NCBI GenBank assembly: GCA_017407725.1
Contig: JAFQWB010000118.1
Coordinates: 1 to 14,192, forward strand
Direction: 5' to 3'
DNA from: Clostridia bacterium
GTDB lineage: Bacteria; Bacillota_A; Clostridia; Oscillospirales; CAG-272
Length of the DNA stretch: 14,192 bases
Part shown: one piece after another, positions 7,518-14,192 of the stretch
How the letters are laid out: each line of letters opens with the position of its first letter
How positions within the stretch are numbered: the first letter of the stretch is position 1
Notes under the pieces: model-generated
Database searches by the model: none
The model's input: the letters and a program-made list of their open reading frames with translations, nothing else
What the model was told of the DNA's origin: nothing
Translations under genes and position numbers: made by a program

Positions 7518-9695
7518 TTATTTTGTTACAAATGTCACCGTATATCTTGAGCTTTGCTTTGTATATTCAAGCTCCTTTTCGATATATTCGTAGTGCGGTG
7601 AGCTTTCGGGATCGTAATTCTTATCTCTGTATCCGTATCCGTAGTTGGGAGTTCCGAATTCCTTGAACTCACTTCCCACCTCTATCGTTTTTACGTATGT
7701 AGGATACTGCTCAAAGCAAGATCGCATAGCTCCGTAGGCAATATAAAGCGTATCATCGTGAACACGCCAGAGCGAATCCTTACATCCCAAGGGATACTGT
7801 ATAAGCGTTTCGTAGTTCTTTGTGTAAAGTGCTCCGTTATAAGAGGCAAAGACCTTGTTTTCTTTGGAAACCTCTATTTTTGTAACAGTCGAGCAGTTGA
7901 ATGCGAGATCCCATATAAATTTAACGCTTTCGGGAATGTAGATCGCAGTTACACCTGCACTTACAACAGAGCTTCTGTCTGCAAGATGACTAGCATCGGT
8001 TCCTCCTATATAGGTTACTTTATAAAGTCTGCCGTCATAGCTTATCTCGGACGGTACAGTCACCTCGCCCGAGGCATTTGATATCGAAGAGAGCTGGAGG
8101 CTTTCAAATCCCATTACCATATAAACAGATCCGCCGTATTTTATCTCATCTCTGAGTATCGGGAAATCGGGATCGTAGCTCTTATCGGCTCTCATCGGCA
8201 CGTACTCGGGCGGAAATTCTCCGAATCCGTTTCCGAGCGTATGATTATCGTTAAAGTTTCTGTTCTCTGTTATGTAACCGCCGTCTCTGTATCCTACGTT
8301 ATCGGTATCGTTTACCATAAAATAATTATATGAGATGCCGCACATCCATTCGGGCGTGTCATCCCAGGTAAGGTCGCACCAATACCAATTTCCGTCATCA
8401 AGCTTTACAAGATTCCAGGCGTGATTAACTCCCTCAGACTCACCTGTGATCACCATATTTTCAACGCCGCTGTAGTTAAGAAGGAGTGAGAAAAATTCGG
8501 CGTATGATTCGCAAACTCCCTTTCCGAAAGCCGCAACACCGAGAATGCTGTGTGCAAAGGCTGCCGATTCGGGGTTGCCGTTTGAATCGTATGCATAATC
8601 TGCACCCTTTATTATCAGATCATGGTAAGCAAGAGCTATCATATATCCTCTATCCTCACCCTTGACGGCATCGGTATAGCTCTTTACAGTGTTTATTATC
8701 TTCTCGCCGTAGGTATGTCTTACCGAAGCGCTTTTGTATTCTTCATCCACCTTTACGATAAGATAGCTGCTTGTTGTGGAAGCTCCGTTTGACATCCAGT
8801 AAAAGAGCGGTCTGTCGCTTTTATAGAACGCCCATACGTCAAACGCCTGCTCGTGAGTTATTCCGAGATCGGAATATTTTACTCTGAACGCTTCAAGATC
8901 ATCAGAAGCGTCATCGTTTCCGAGATGGAATGCAACCGATGCGCTGTCAAGGCGCTCGTAAAGAGCACAAAGCGCGTCTCCCATTTCAAGCGATGCAAGA
9001 TATTTATAGCCTGCATCGTTTTCGTAAAACTCGGGGGAATAGTATCTGCCGGCAGGAATCTCTATCTGCGCGGTAAATATTTTGTTGCATCTTGAGCAGT
9101 GACTTCCCTCAGTAAGACCGTTCTCCGTTTCGGTAGGCTCTACTGCCTCGTCCTTGACCTCGTTATGACCAAGCGCCTCTGTTTTCGAAGACGCAATAAC
9201 CTCTTTGCAAACAAGGCAGACTATCTCTTCCCTTCCGGGATTTTCACAGTCGGGCTCGTATATCACGGGAGTCTTGTCGGGCTGATGCTCGGCTACAGTA
9301 CCGTACTCAAAGCTCTCACCGCCCGCTTCGCCGCAAACACACGAGCATCTGTAAATTGCGGGCGACTTGCAATCCGCCTCTTTCTGAAGATATTTATCTG
9401 TAGCAACCTTCTGTGTGAAAGCGTGAGTGTGTACACCTGTCTGAGAGGTTGTTGGTGCCGACGTAATATCGGGGCCGCCTGAGGTTATCGGGCTTTTATC
9501 GGTAGACGTGTTTTTAGCATCGTCATCGGTTCCCTGCGTATTTTGTCCGTCGGATCTCACGGTGGTTGCACCGGGTGCTTTCGTATCCGAAGGATTATTG
9601 AGATTTTCACTTGGAAGTGCGAAATACTCGCAGGAAATGAGCATTCCCGCAAGAATTACGACAAGCAATACGAGTAATAGAGATCTGTATTTCAT
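7518..9695 (-). CDS. Lipoprotein with Cys-rich repeats, transglutaminase-like domain and BspA-type repeat
   Basis: A 725-residue surface lipoprotein. A signal peptide ends in a lipobox LISC with the lipidated Cys22. Residues 30-90 are a Ser/Thr/Asp-rich spacer. Residues about 91-215 hold three Cys/His-rich units (CSCVC at 117-121, CLVC at 160-163, CSRC at 200-203, each preceded by a HxF, HQ or GH element), a pattern frequent in clostridial surface proteins and possibly metal-binding. Residues about 345-465 are a transglutaminase-like fold with a full triad: Cys395 in GKGVCESYA, His425 in NHAWN and Asp441 in CDLTWDD. From about 540 on, segments such as VTAIYIPESVKFI resemble one or two BspA-type leucine-rich repeats. 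Such domains act as cysteine proteases, cross-linking enzymes or peptide-binding modules; the reaction cannot be chosen here. An AGGAGC site precedes the ATG and the gene has its own promoter and terminator. Confidence 0.87.
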   Translation of the reverse strand: MKYRSLLLVLLVVILAGMLISCEYFALPSENLNNPSDTKAPGATTVRSDGQNTQGTDDDAKNTSTDKSPITSGGPDITSAPTTSQTGVHTHAFTQKVATDKYLQKEADCKSPAIYRCSCVCGEAGGESFEYGTVAEHQPDKTPVIYEPDCENPGREEIVCLVCKEVIASSKTEALGHNEVKDEAVEPTETENGLTEGSHCSRCNKIFTAQIEIPAGRYYSPEFYENDAGYKYLASLEMGDALCALYERLDSASVAFHLGNDDASDDLEAFRVKYSDLGITHEQAFDVWAFYKSDRPLFYWMSNGASTTSSYLIVKVDEEYKSASVRHTYGEKIINTVKSYTDAVKGEDRGYMIALAYHDLIIKGADYAYDSNGNPESAAFAHSILGVAAFGKGVCESYAEFFSLLLNYSGVENMVITGESEGVNHAWNLVKLDDGNWYWCDLTWDDTPEWMCGISYNYFMVNDTDNVGYRDGGYITENRNFNDNHTLGNGFGEFPPEYVPMRADKSYDPDFPILRDEIKYGGSVYMVMGFESLQLSSISNASGEVTVPSEISYDGRLYKVTYIGGTDASHLADRSSVVSAGVTAIYIPESVKFIWDLAFNCSTVTKIEVSKENKVFASYNGALYTKNYETLIQYPLGCKDSLWRVHDDTLYIAYGAMRSCFEQYPTYVKTIEVGSEFKEFGTPNYGYGYRDKNYDPESSPHYEYIEKELEYTKQSSRYTVTFVTK

Positions 9696-9731
9696 ATTCT
9701 GCTCCTGTTTGACTGTATGATTGATATCTAT

Positions 9732-9760
9732 AATATATCACAGTTTTCCACTTTTGTCAA
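9732..9760 (-). promoter_or_regulatory. Promoter of the transglutaminase-like lipoprotein
   Basis: On the minus strand TTGACA (9755-9760) is followed after 17 bases by TATATT (9732-9737), with an overlapping TATTAT (9730-9735) as an alternative -10. The terminator of the preceding gene ends only five bases upstream of the -35 box. Confidence 0.78.
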
Positions 9761-9765
9761 ACGGT

Positions 9766-9799
9766 AAAAAAGGACGTTCTGAAAAGAACGTCCTTTTTT
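9766..9799 (-). terminator. Terminator of the small membrane-protein gene
   Basis: A perfect 15-bp stem (9766-9780 with 9785-9799) with an A6 start and a T6 end. It lies about 90 bases after the stop of the upstream membrane-protein gene. The four-base loop is GAAA on the plus strand, TTTC on the minus strand. No plus-strand gene runs into it. Confidence 0.9.
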
Positions 9800-9889
9800 A
9801 AAATGGCTCTGTCACTTTAGATGACTGATTTTTAACACTTTTTATAGAGTAGGGCATTTTCTCTCCTCTACTCGACATATTGGGTTTTG

Positions 9890-10234
9890 TTAGACTGACG
9901 CGCCTCCAAATACAACAGTGCAAAGAATTACAAATAACATGAGAGCCTCGATAATTCCTACAGCTAAATTGATGATAGACAACACAAATGTAGTCTTTCG
10001 TAGTTTTATCATTCTTTTTGCCCTAATAATTCCGATAATACCAACAGGTATGCCTACACACAAGATAATGCCATTTCCCAAAATGCCGATAATCTCCAGC
10101 AACTTAAACAAGGAATTAGAATTCAGAATATTTGTAGGAGTATTAGACCACCAAACAACAAAAGGTATGACCAAACATATTGCAAGTTCTAACCCCAAAA
10201 TAATCTTATCGAATACCGTATTGTTTTCTTTCAT
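9890..10234 (-). CDS. Small multi-span membrane protein, function unknown
   Basis: A 114-residue hydrophobic protein that I do not recognise. It has a short charged N-terminus, a first span at about 8-29 (ending in VVWW), one long or two close spans at about 43-70, a basic cytoplasmic-type loop (RAKRMIKLRKT), and a last span at about 78-107. The basic loop would face the cytoplasm. The frame extends two codons to a TTG, but an AGAGGGGA ribosome site about seven bases before the ATG at 10234 favours that start. Its base composition differs from the neighbours: two 60-base stretches inside it are 30% and 33% G+C against about 52% in a sampled stretch of the GH36 gene. It appears to be a single-gene unit with a strong terminator. 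The upstream region contains TTGATT and TAATAA with a poor 19-base spacing, so its promoter is uncertain. Confidence 0.7.
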   Translation of the reverse strand: MKENNTVFDKIILGLELAICLVIPFVVWWSNTPTNILNSNSLFKLLEIIGILGNGIILCVGIPVGIIGIIRAKRMIKLRKTTFVLSIINLAVGIIEALMLFVILCTVVFGGASV

Positions 10235-10353
10235 ATACAATCCCCTCTGCTAATATCAGACATTGGAATCAACTCATATGTTTCTATCTTCTATTATTAC
10301 AGCATATTTTTATGAAAAAATCAACCGTTTAGTGTGAAGTAACCCTATGTTTT

Positions 10354-11076
10354 TTAATCTATGTCAAATTCCTCGTTTACAGCAACACGAAACTCCGAAA
10401 GCTTTCCGTTATCATTAAACGACATAATAACAGAGCGTGTAACCTCTGCGTTTCGTCCGTCATCTCTGATAGCTTCATATATCTCTTTATATTCAAGCTT
10501 ATAATCGTAAAGCTGTTTTCCCGCAGTTTCGGTCATACGTCTGCAGTCTGTCAAAACAAAAGATTTTCCGTCGATATTTTGAAGAGTCATATTCCACTCT
10601 TCGTTCTTATCGGGAACAAATCCGGAATCGGGATCAATGTCGATCCCAAGCTTTTCGAAAACATCTCGGATCGAATCATCAAACGTTACATCCGATGGAA
10701 GTATAAGACCTTCAAGCATGACCCCAGTATAGAGCATATTCTGATAATTTGCGCGTTTCGTGACATCGTAACCCCGGTAATCGTTCTGAAAGCCAAATTG
10801 CCTGCACTTTGCAAAATATCCGCCGCCATAGGCATTGTCGTAATGAGTTCCGATCAAAATATCTGTAATGCTTACTCCGTTATAGCTGTAATTTTGCATT
10901 ATACTGATAAAATCGCCCTGAGAAATACCGTGTGAAAAATTTATATTGTCGAGATATTCTGAAAAATCGATATCATTAACAGGATACGAGGGGATAGCTT
11001 CATCATTTTGCGCTCCGCATCCCGCAGTACACAGAAGAAAGGCTATAACTAAAATCGACAATACCAATCTTTTCAT
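10354..11076 (-). CDS. Small lipoprotein of the sigma-vWA operon, function unknown
   Basis: A 240-residue lipoprotein. The signal peptide has a hydrophobic core (residues 4-16) and a lipobox TAGC with lipidated Cys20. The mature part is acidic, with many Asp/Tyr residues and no domain I can name. It is probably attached to the outer face of the membrane. GGAGGG lies five bases before the ATG, and the gene begins 22 bases after the vWA stop, so it is most likely the third gene of the sigma-vWA operon. That position suggests a role in sensing envelope state or as a target of the sigma factor. No hairpin terminator was found in the 113 bases after its stop. Confidence 0.75.
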   Translation of the reverse strand: MKRLVLSILVIAFLLCTAGCGAQNDEAIPSYPVNDIDFSEYLDNINFSHGISQGDFISIMQNYSYNGVSITDILIGTHYDNAYGGGYFAKCRQFGFQNDYRGYDVTKRANYQNMLYTGVMLEGLILPSDVTFDDSIRDVFEKLGIDIDPDSGFVPDKNEEWNMTLQNIDGKSFVLTDCRRMTETAGKQLYDYKLEYKEIYEAIRDDGRNAEVTRSVIMSFNDNGKLSEFRVAVNEEFDID

Positions 11077-11098
11077 AAAATCCCTCCACCGCTTTCTC

Positions 11099-12883
11099 TT
11101 ACTCTGTCATCAGATCATTTACATAATCTCTGAAGTCCTTCATATATCTGTCCGAAAGCTCTATCGAATTTATTATTTCAAGAAGTGCTCTCTCGTTAAG
11201 CTCGCCCTTATATTCCGAGCTTCTTATAAGCATCGAAGCTCCGATAACAGAGGCGATAAAGAGCATTTCATCATCGGCTTCTCTTACCGATTCTCTTCCT
11301 ATATTATATTCTTCAATAACGCTGTCGGGCGCACCGAGAGGCTTATATCTTATTGAAAGCGATGCATACTCTTCGTCAGTCTCGGAAGGCAGATTAAATA
11401 ACTCTATTTCATAAACAGCGGTAACACACTGCTCTGCTCCTACATCTCCCGCATCCTTAGAGTCATCGTCAAAATCCTCTGTCGCAAGCATTCTGTTCTC
11501 ATATCCGATAAGACGGTAGCTCTTAACCGCATCGGGATTGAATTTTACCTGAAGCTTAAGGTCATCGGCAACAGTGTAAAGAGTCTCGGTAAGCTTATCT
11601 GTAAATATTCTTTCAGCCTCTTCATCTCCGTCGATGTAGTAGTAGGCTCCGTTTCCGTTGTCGGCAATCGTTTCCATAATGCCATCGCCGTAAACCGAGC
11701 TTCCGAATCCGAGGAGCGAAATGTATATTCCAAGCTCTCTTTTCTTTGAAACGTAATCCATTATCGCATCGGTAGTGCTGAGACCTACGTTAAAATCTCC
11801 GTCGGTCGCCATTATAATGCGGTTGTTTCCGTTTTCCTTCTTATATCTCTCGGCTATGGTGTACGCCTTTTCAAGTCCTGCCTCACCGTTTGTTGAGCCC
11901 GAGGCGGCAAGTGAATTTACAGCCTGCATTATAAGCTCGCCCTTATCTCCTCGGCATCCCTCAAGAACTACACTTTCCGCTCCCGAATAGGTTACGATCG
12001 AAACGGTATCGTTTTCATCAAGGCTCTCAACAAGATATGCAAACGCCTTCTTTAATAAAGGAAGCTTGCTCTGAGTACTCATTGAGCCCGAAACGTCGAT
12101 AAGAAATACGAGGTTGTTTTCAGATACCTCGGTAGATCCGCAAGCCTTGAGGCTTGTTCTGAAAAGATAGGTCGAGTCATTCCAAGGGGTTTTGATTATA
12201 TCACTCTTAACTCCGAAAAGACTTCCCTCCTTCGCCTCATTATACGAATAGTCGAAGTAGTTTATCCATTCCTCTGTGCGTATCGACGAGCCGATAATAC
12301 TCTTTATCTCGGCATAGGAATAGTTTCCGCCCGTAACAAGACGTCTGAAGCGACAGTAGGAGGCGGTATCAACGTCTGCCGAGAAGGTTGAAATATTAAT
12401 TTCCGCATTTTCCTTTGACGTATTTATAAAGGGATTTTCTTTTGTTCCCTTCTGCTCCGGGTCTATTGTATCACTTGGCAGAACCGTGACGGACGGCGCT
12501 ATTTCGCCCTTAAATCCGGGAGGAGCATCGTAAATATCGCTTCCTGGGTAGGTGGGGCTTCCGCTTTCGCTTCCGTCTCCGTCTCCGTTTACGTTTCCGC
12601 TTCCGCTTTCGTTTCCGTTTCCGTTTCCGTTCAGATTTACCTCCGGAGCTGTTCCGGCATCAGATGCGCTCTTATTTCCGCCTAAAAAATCACCGTTTAG
12701 CAGAAATACTACGGGAATTGCCGCAATAATTATCGCAAATGCGGCAGCGATGGAAACTGCCGATCTTATAAATCTTCTTCTTTTTGCCACCACAAGCGGA
12801 TACCTCTCTGCGGCGTCTATTATTTTTTCATCTATCTCGCTCATTGCATCGAAAAGAAATTCCTTTTTATCTTCTTTTCTCAT
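11099..12883 (-). CDS. Membrane-anchored von Willebrand factor A protein, YfbK-like
   Basis: A 594-residue protein. Residues 1-38 are a charged cytoplasmic segment (LFDAMSEIDEKIIDAAE, then KRRR), followed by one membrane helix (about 40-62), a Gly/Asn/Ser-rich linker (about 84-110) and a large extracellular part. FSADVDTASYCRFRRLV (167-183) and EEWINYFDY (204-212) match the vWF_A N-terminal module found in E. coli YfbK. The vWA domain (about 257-435) has a complete metal-ion-dependent adhesion site: DVSGS (Asp263, Ser265, Ser267), Thr331 in GSTNG and Asp361 in ATDGD. The remainder resembles the C-terminal YfbK domain (DUF3520). Its start overlaps the sigma-factor stop as ATGA, with GAGGAG upstream inside the sigma gene, which implies translational coupling. 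A short cytoplasmic N-terminus plus one membrane helix next to a sigma gene is the layout of a membrane anti-sigma factor. That role is inferred. Confidence 0.88.
   Translation of the reverse strand: MRKEDKKEFLFDAMSEIDEKIIDAAERYPLVVAKRRRFIRSAVSIAAAFAIIIAAIPVVFLLNGDFLGGNKSASDAGTAPEVNLNGNGNGNESGSGNVNGDGDGSESGSPTYPGSDIYDAPPGFKGEIAPSVTVLPSDTIDPEQKGTKENPFINTSKENAEINISTFSADVDTASYCRFRRLVTGGNYSYAEIKSIIGSSIRTEEWINYFDYSYNEAKEGSLFGVKSDIIKTPWNDSTYLFRTSLKACGSTEVSENNLVFLIDVSGSMSTQSKLPLLKKAFAYLVESLDENDTVSIVTYSGAESVVLEGCRGDKGELIMQAVNSLAASGSTNGEAGLEKAYTIAERYKKENGNNRIIMATDGDFNVGLSTTDAIMDYVSKKRELGIYISLLGFGSSVYGDGIMETIADNGNGAYYYIDGDEEAERIFTDKLTETLYTVADDLKLQVKFNPDAVKSYRLIGYENRMLATEDFDDDSKDAGDVGAEQCVTAVYEIELFNLPSETDEEYASLSIRYKPLGAPDSVIEEYNIGRESVREADDEMLFIASVIGASMLIRSSEYKGELNERALLEIINSIELSDRYMKDFRDYVNDLMTE
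12559..12630. repeat. Hexanucleotide repeat encoding the vWA linker
   Basis: Twelve tandem six-base units close to TTCCGT (variants TTCCGC, TTTCGC, CTCCGT, TTACGT, TTTCGT) fill these 72 bases in register, ending in three exact TTCCGT copies. On the coding strand they encode alternating Gly-Asn, Gly-Ser and Gly-Asp dipeptides just outside the membrane helix. Because the unit is six bases, gain or loss changes linker length without breaking the frame. Confidence 0.9.
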
Positions 12884-13431
12884 AAAATCTCCTCGCTTTC
12901 AAGATATGCCTTAAGCTTTTTTCTGACTCGCGACAAAATTGTTTTGGTGTTTTCGGGCGTAAGAGAGACAAGGCGTGCGATCTCATCGATATCCTTTTGA
13001 TAAAAATATCTCATAACGAATATCGCGCGTCTTTTTTCGTCAAGTGCATAAAGAAATTTGTTGATCGATCGTACAAGCTCCGAGTGCTCCACGTCCTCCT
13101 CGACAGTATGTGTGTCGGGGATGCATTCGTAAAGCTCATCGGAAAGCTCACACACCGCATCTCTTTTCTTTGAGTGCGCCGATCTGAATTTCGATATCGA
13201 AAGCCTTCTTGTAATCTTTGAAAGATATGCTCCGAGAAGAGTAGGTCTGTTATCGGGCATAGAATTCCACGCGGCAAGATAGGTATCGTTAAGAACCTCC
13301 CCTACATCCTCCTCGGATGAAAGAAGTGAGCTCGATATCTTCATCAGCATATTTCTGTATTTTTCGTCTGTTTTCTCTATTGCGATCTCGTCTCTTTTCC
13401 AGTACAGATCGACTATCTCTCTGTCTTCCAT
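12880..13431 (-). CDS. ECF-type RNA polymerase sigma factor
   Basis: A 183-residue sigma-70-family protein with only the regions typical of extracytoplasmic-function sigma factors. Region 2 covers about 22-85, including DVGEVLNDTYLAAWNSMP and the DNA-melting part LGAYLSKITRRLSISKFR. Region 4 covers about 128-180, with ALDEKRRAIFVMRYFYQKDIDEIARLVSLTPENTKTILSRVR as the promoter-recognition helix-turn-helix. It would bind core RNA polymerase and direct it to a small regulon. GAAAGGAA precedes the ATG. It is the first gene of the operon with the vWA protein (four-base overlap) and the lipoprotein. An anti-sigma factor of classic zinc-binding type is absent, which points to the vWA protein as its partner. 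Confidence 0.93.
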   Translation of the reverse strand: MEDREIVDLYWKRDEIAIEKTDEKYRNMLMKISSSLLSSEEDVGEVLNDTYLAAWNSMPDNRPTLLGAYLSKITRRLSISKFRSAHSKKRDAVCELSDELYECIPDTHTVEEDVEHSELVRSINKFLYALDEKRRAIFVMRYFYQKDIDEIARLVSLTPENTKTILSRVRKKLKAYLESEEIL

Positions 13432-13484
13432 ACCAAATTCCTTTCAAACGCATGCATTATGTTTGTCACTGAGCCGTCGCTCAC

Positions 13485-13518
13485 ACTATAACTCGCAATG
13501 AAACGGGATTGGGTTACA
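13485..13518 (-). promoter_or_regulatory. Possible (auto)promoter of the sigma operon
   Basis: The minus strand upstream of the sigma gene carries TGTAACCC (13511-13518), which resembles the AAC-containing -35 element of ECF promoters, and 16 bases after TGTAAC a GCGAG. A TATAGT (13485-13490) could serve as a sigma-A -10 but lacks a matching -35. Either reading is weak. Transcription from the nitroreductase gene might also read through, since no terminator was found between them. Confidence 0.3.
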
Positions 13519-13533
13519 TTTTTTTTAAGAAAA

Positions 13534-14067
13534 TCAAAAAATTTCTTTTTCGCTTACAAGCTCGGAAAGAGGCTTTCTCTTCTTTTCCCTCATTTTATCG
13601 TCCTTAGCATAGCCTATAGCAATGACAAGTCGCGGATCTCCCTCAAGATCGCACATCTTCTTTATCTTTTTAGCATCAAGCCATCCAAGAATGCAGCTTG
13701 AAAGCCCAAGTGCCTCAGCCTCTGCCGTGATGTACGCCGCGGCAATTCCGATATCGATCGATCTGTAATCGTTTTTCTTAAGCTTTGCGCCAAGCGCCGC
13801 GCTCTTGTTATAAGGCATTTCGGAAATGACTATAAATAAGGGAACGTCCTTTGCAAATTTGTTCATTCCCATACCGCTTACGGCATCTGCTATGTTCTTT
13901 GCCGATTCACTCTTGCATACGGTAAAATGATAGGGCTGTGAGTTGCACGCCGAGGGTGAAAGAGCTGCAACCTCAAGAATCGAGCGTATCTTTTCGCTTT
14001 CTACAAGTCTTTCGGGATCGTAGCTTCTGCACGACTGTCTCTTTTCTGCAATTTCTCTGAAATTCAT
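13534..14067 (-). CDS. Nitroreductase-family FMN oxidoreductase
   Basis: A 177-residue flavoprotein of the nitroreductase superfamily, which uses FMN and NAD(P)H to reduce nitro groups, quinones or other acceptors. FMN-contact motifs are the N-terminal RQSCRSY (10-16), PSACNSQPYHF (38-48), and DIGIAAAYITAEAEALGLSSCILGWLD (105-131). The C-terminal AIGYAKDD and RKPLSELV elements are usual for the family. It is at the short end of the family range (about 170-220) but appears complete. Cytoplasmic, probably a homodimer. AGGAG lies nine bases before the ATG. It has its own promoter and precedes the sigma operon by about 100 bases. True substrate unknown; redox housekeeping is the likeliest role. 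Confidence 0.92.
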   Translation of the reverse strand: MNFREIAEKRQSCRSYDPERLVESEKIRSILEVAALSPSACNSQPYHFTVCKSESAKNIADAVSGMGMNKFAKDVPLFIVISEMPYNKSAALGAKLKKNDYRSIDIGIAAAYITAEAEALGLSSCILGWLDAKKIKKMCDLEGDPRLVIAIGYAKDDKMREKKRKPLSELVSEKEIF

Positions 14068-14113
14068 GTATATTTTCTCCTATCGAAATTTTCTTCATTA
14101 TATTTATACGTGG

Positions 14114-14142
14114 ATTTTATCATATTTTACTGAAATTTTCAA
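14114..14142 (-). promoter_or_regulatory. Sigma-A-type promoter of the nitroreductase gene
   Basis: On the minus strand TTGAAA (14137-14142) and TAAAAT (14114-14119) are 17 bases apart. The start would be near 14107, giving a leader of about 40 bases. Confidence 0.72.
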
Positions 14143-14192
14143 GTGGTGAAGAATCATTTCATCGATCAAGTGTATAAAGATGACAAATATAC

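Noticed and set aside
9847..9873. Stem GAGTAG/CTACTC as a terminator or small RNA
   Set aside because: The stem is short with a wobble pair and an 11-base loop, has no T-run, and a far stronger terminator lies just beyond it.
10235..10240. TTG start two codons upstream for the small membrane protein
   Set aside because: The ribosome site would be almost adjacent to it; spacing to the ATG at 10234 is normal.
10241..10353. Terminator of the sigma-vWA-lipoprotein operon
   Set aside because: I searched this gap and found no G+C-containing stem followed by a T-run; only an unconvincing TTGATT and TAATAA pair for the next gene is present.
12559..12630. CRISPR-like or non-coding tandem array
   Set aside because: Units are only six bases with no spacers, and they are in frame with the vWA linker.

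Overview
This window looks like a chromosomal segment from a gut-type clostridial Firmicute (Bacillota, class Clostridia). The evidence is the neighbouring rny and ymdB genes, AGGAGG-type ribosome sites, strong sigma-A-like promoters, cysteine/histidine-rich lipoproteins, and short palindromic repeats at the left edge of a kind I recall from such genomes. The genus cannot be fixed from sequence alone. There is no rRNA, tRNA, CRISPR array, transposase or phage gene.

Layout from left to right. (1) 1-281: dispersed palindromic repeats, then a clear promoter for a GH36 alpha-galactosidase-type glycosidase (+) that carries an unexplained C-terminal extension and a basic, membrane-anchor-like tail. 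(2) Convergent to it on the minus strand, rny (RNase Y) followed by ymdB (metallophosphoesterase), separated by a 13-bp hairpin. (3) Divergent from rny, a plus-strand gene fusing an XRE-type DNA-binding domain to an ADP-ribosylglycohydrolase-like domain. The shared intergenic region holds both promoters and operator-like TTGCATTT repeats. (4) A minus-strand lipoprotein with Cys-rich repeats, a complete transglutaminase-like Cys-His-Asp triad and a BspA-type leucine-rich C-terminus. (5) A small, AT-rich multi-span membrane protein. (6) A three-gene minus-strand operon: an ECF-type sigma factor, a membrane-anchored von Willebrand A (YfbK-like) protein whose start overlaps the sigma stop (ATGA), and a small lipoprotein. 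(7) A nitroreductase-family flavoprotein gene, also minus.

How the genes relate. rny and ymdB concern RNA turnover and cyclic-nucleotide signalling. The sigma/vWA/lipoprotein operon looks like a cell-envelope sensing unit in which the vWA protein has the layout of a membrane-bound sigma-factor regulator. The HTH-ADP-ribosylglycohydrolase fusion is a plausible self-regulated sensor of ADP-ribose or ADP-ribosylation. The glycosidase and the nitroreductase appear to be single-gene metabolic units. The most unusual items are the HTH-ARH fusion with its repeats, the sigma-vWA module, and the GH36 tail. None can be called a new system without comparative searches.
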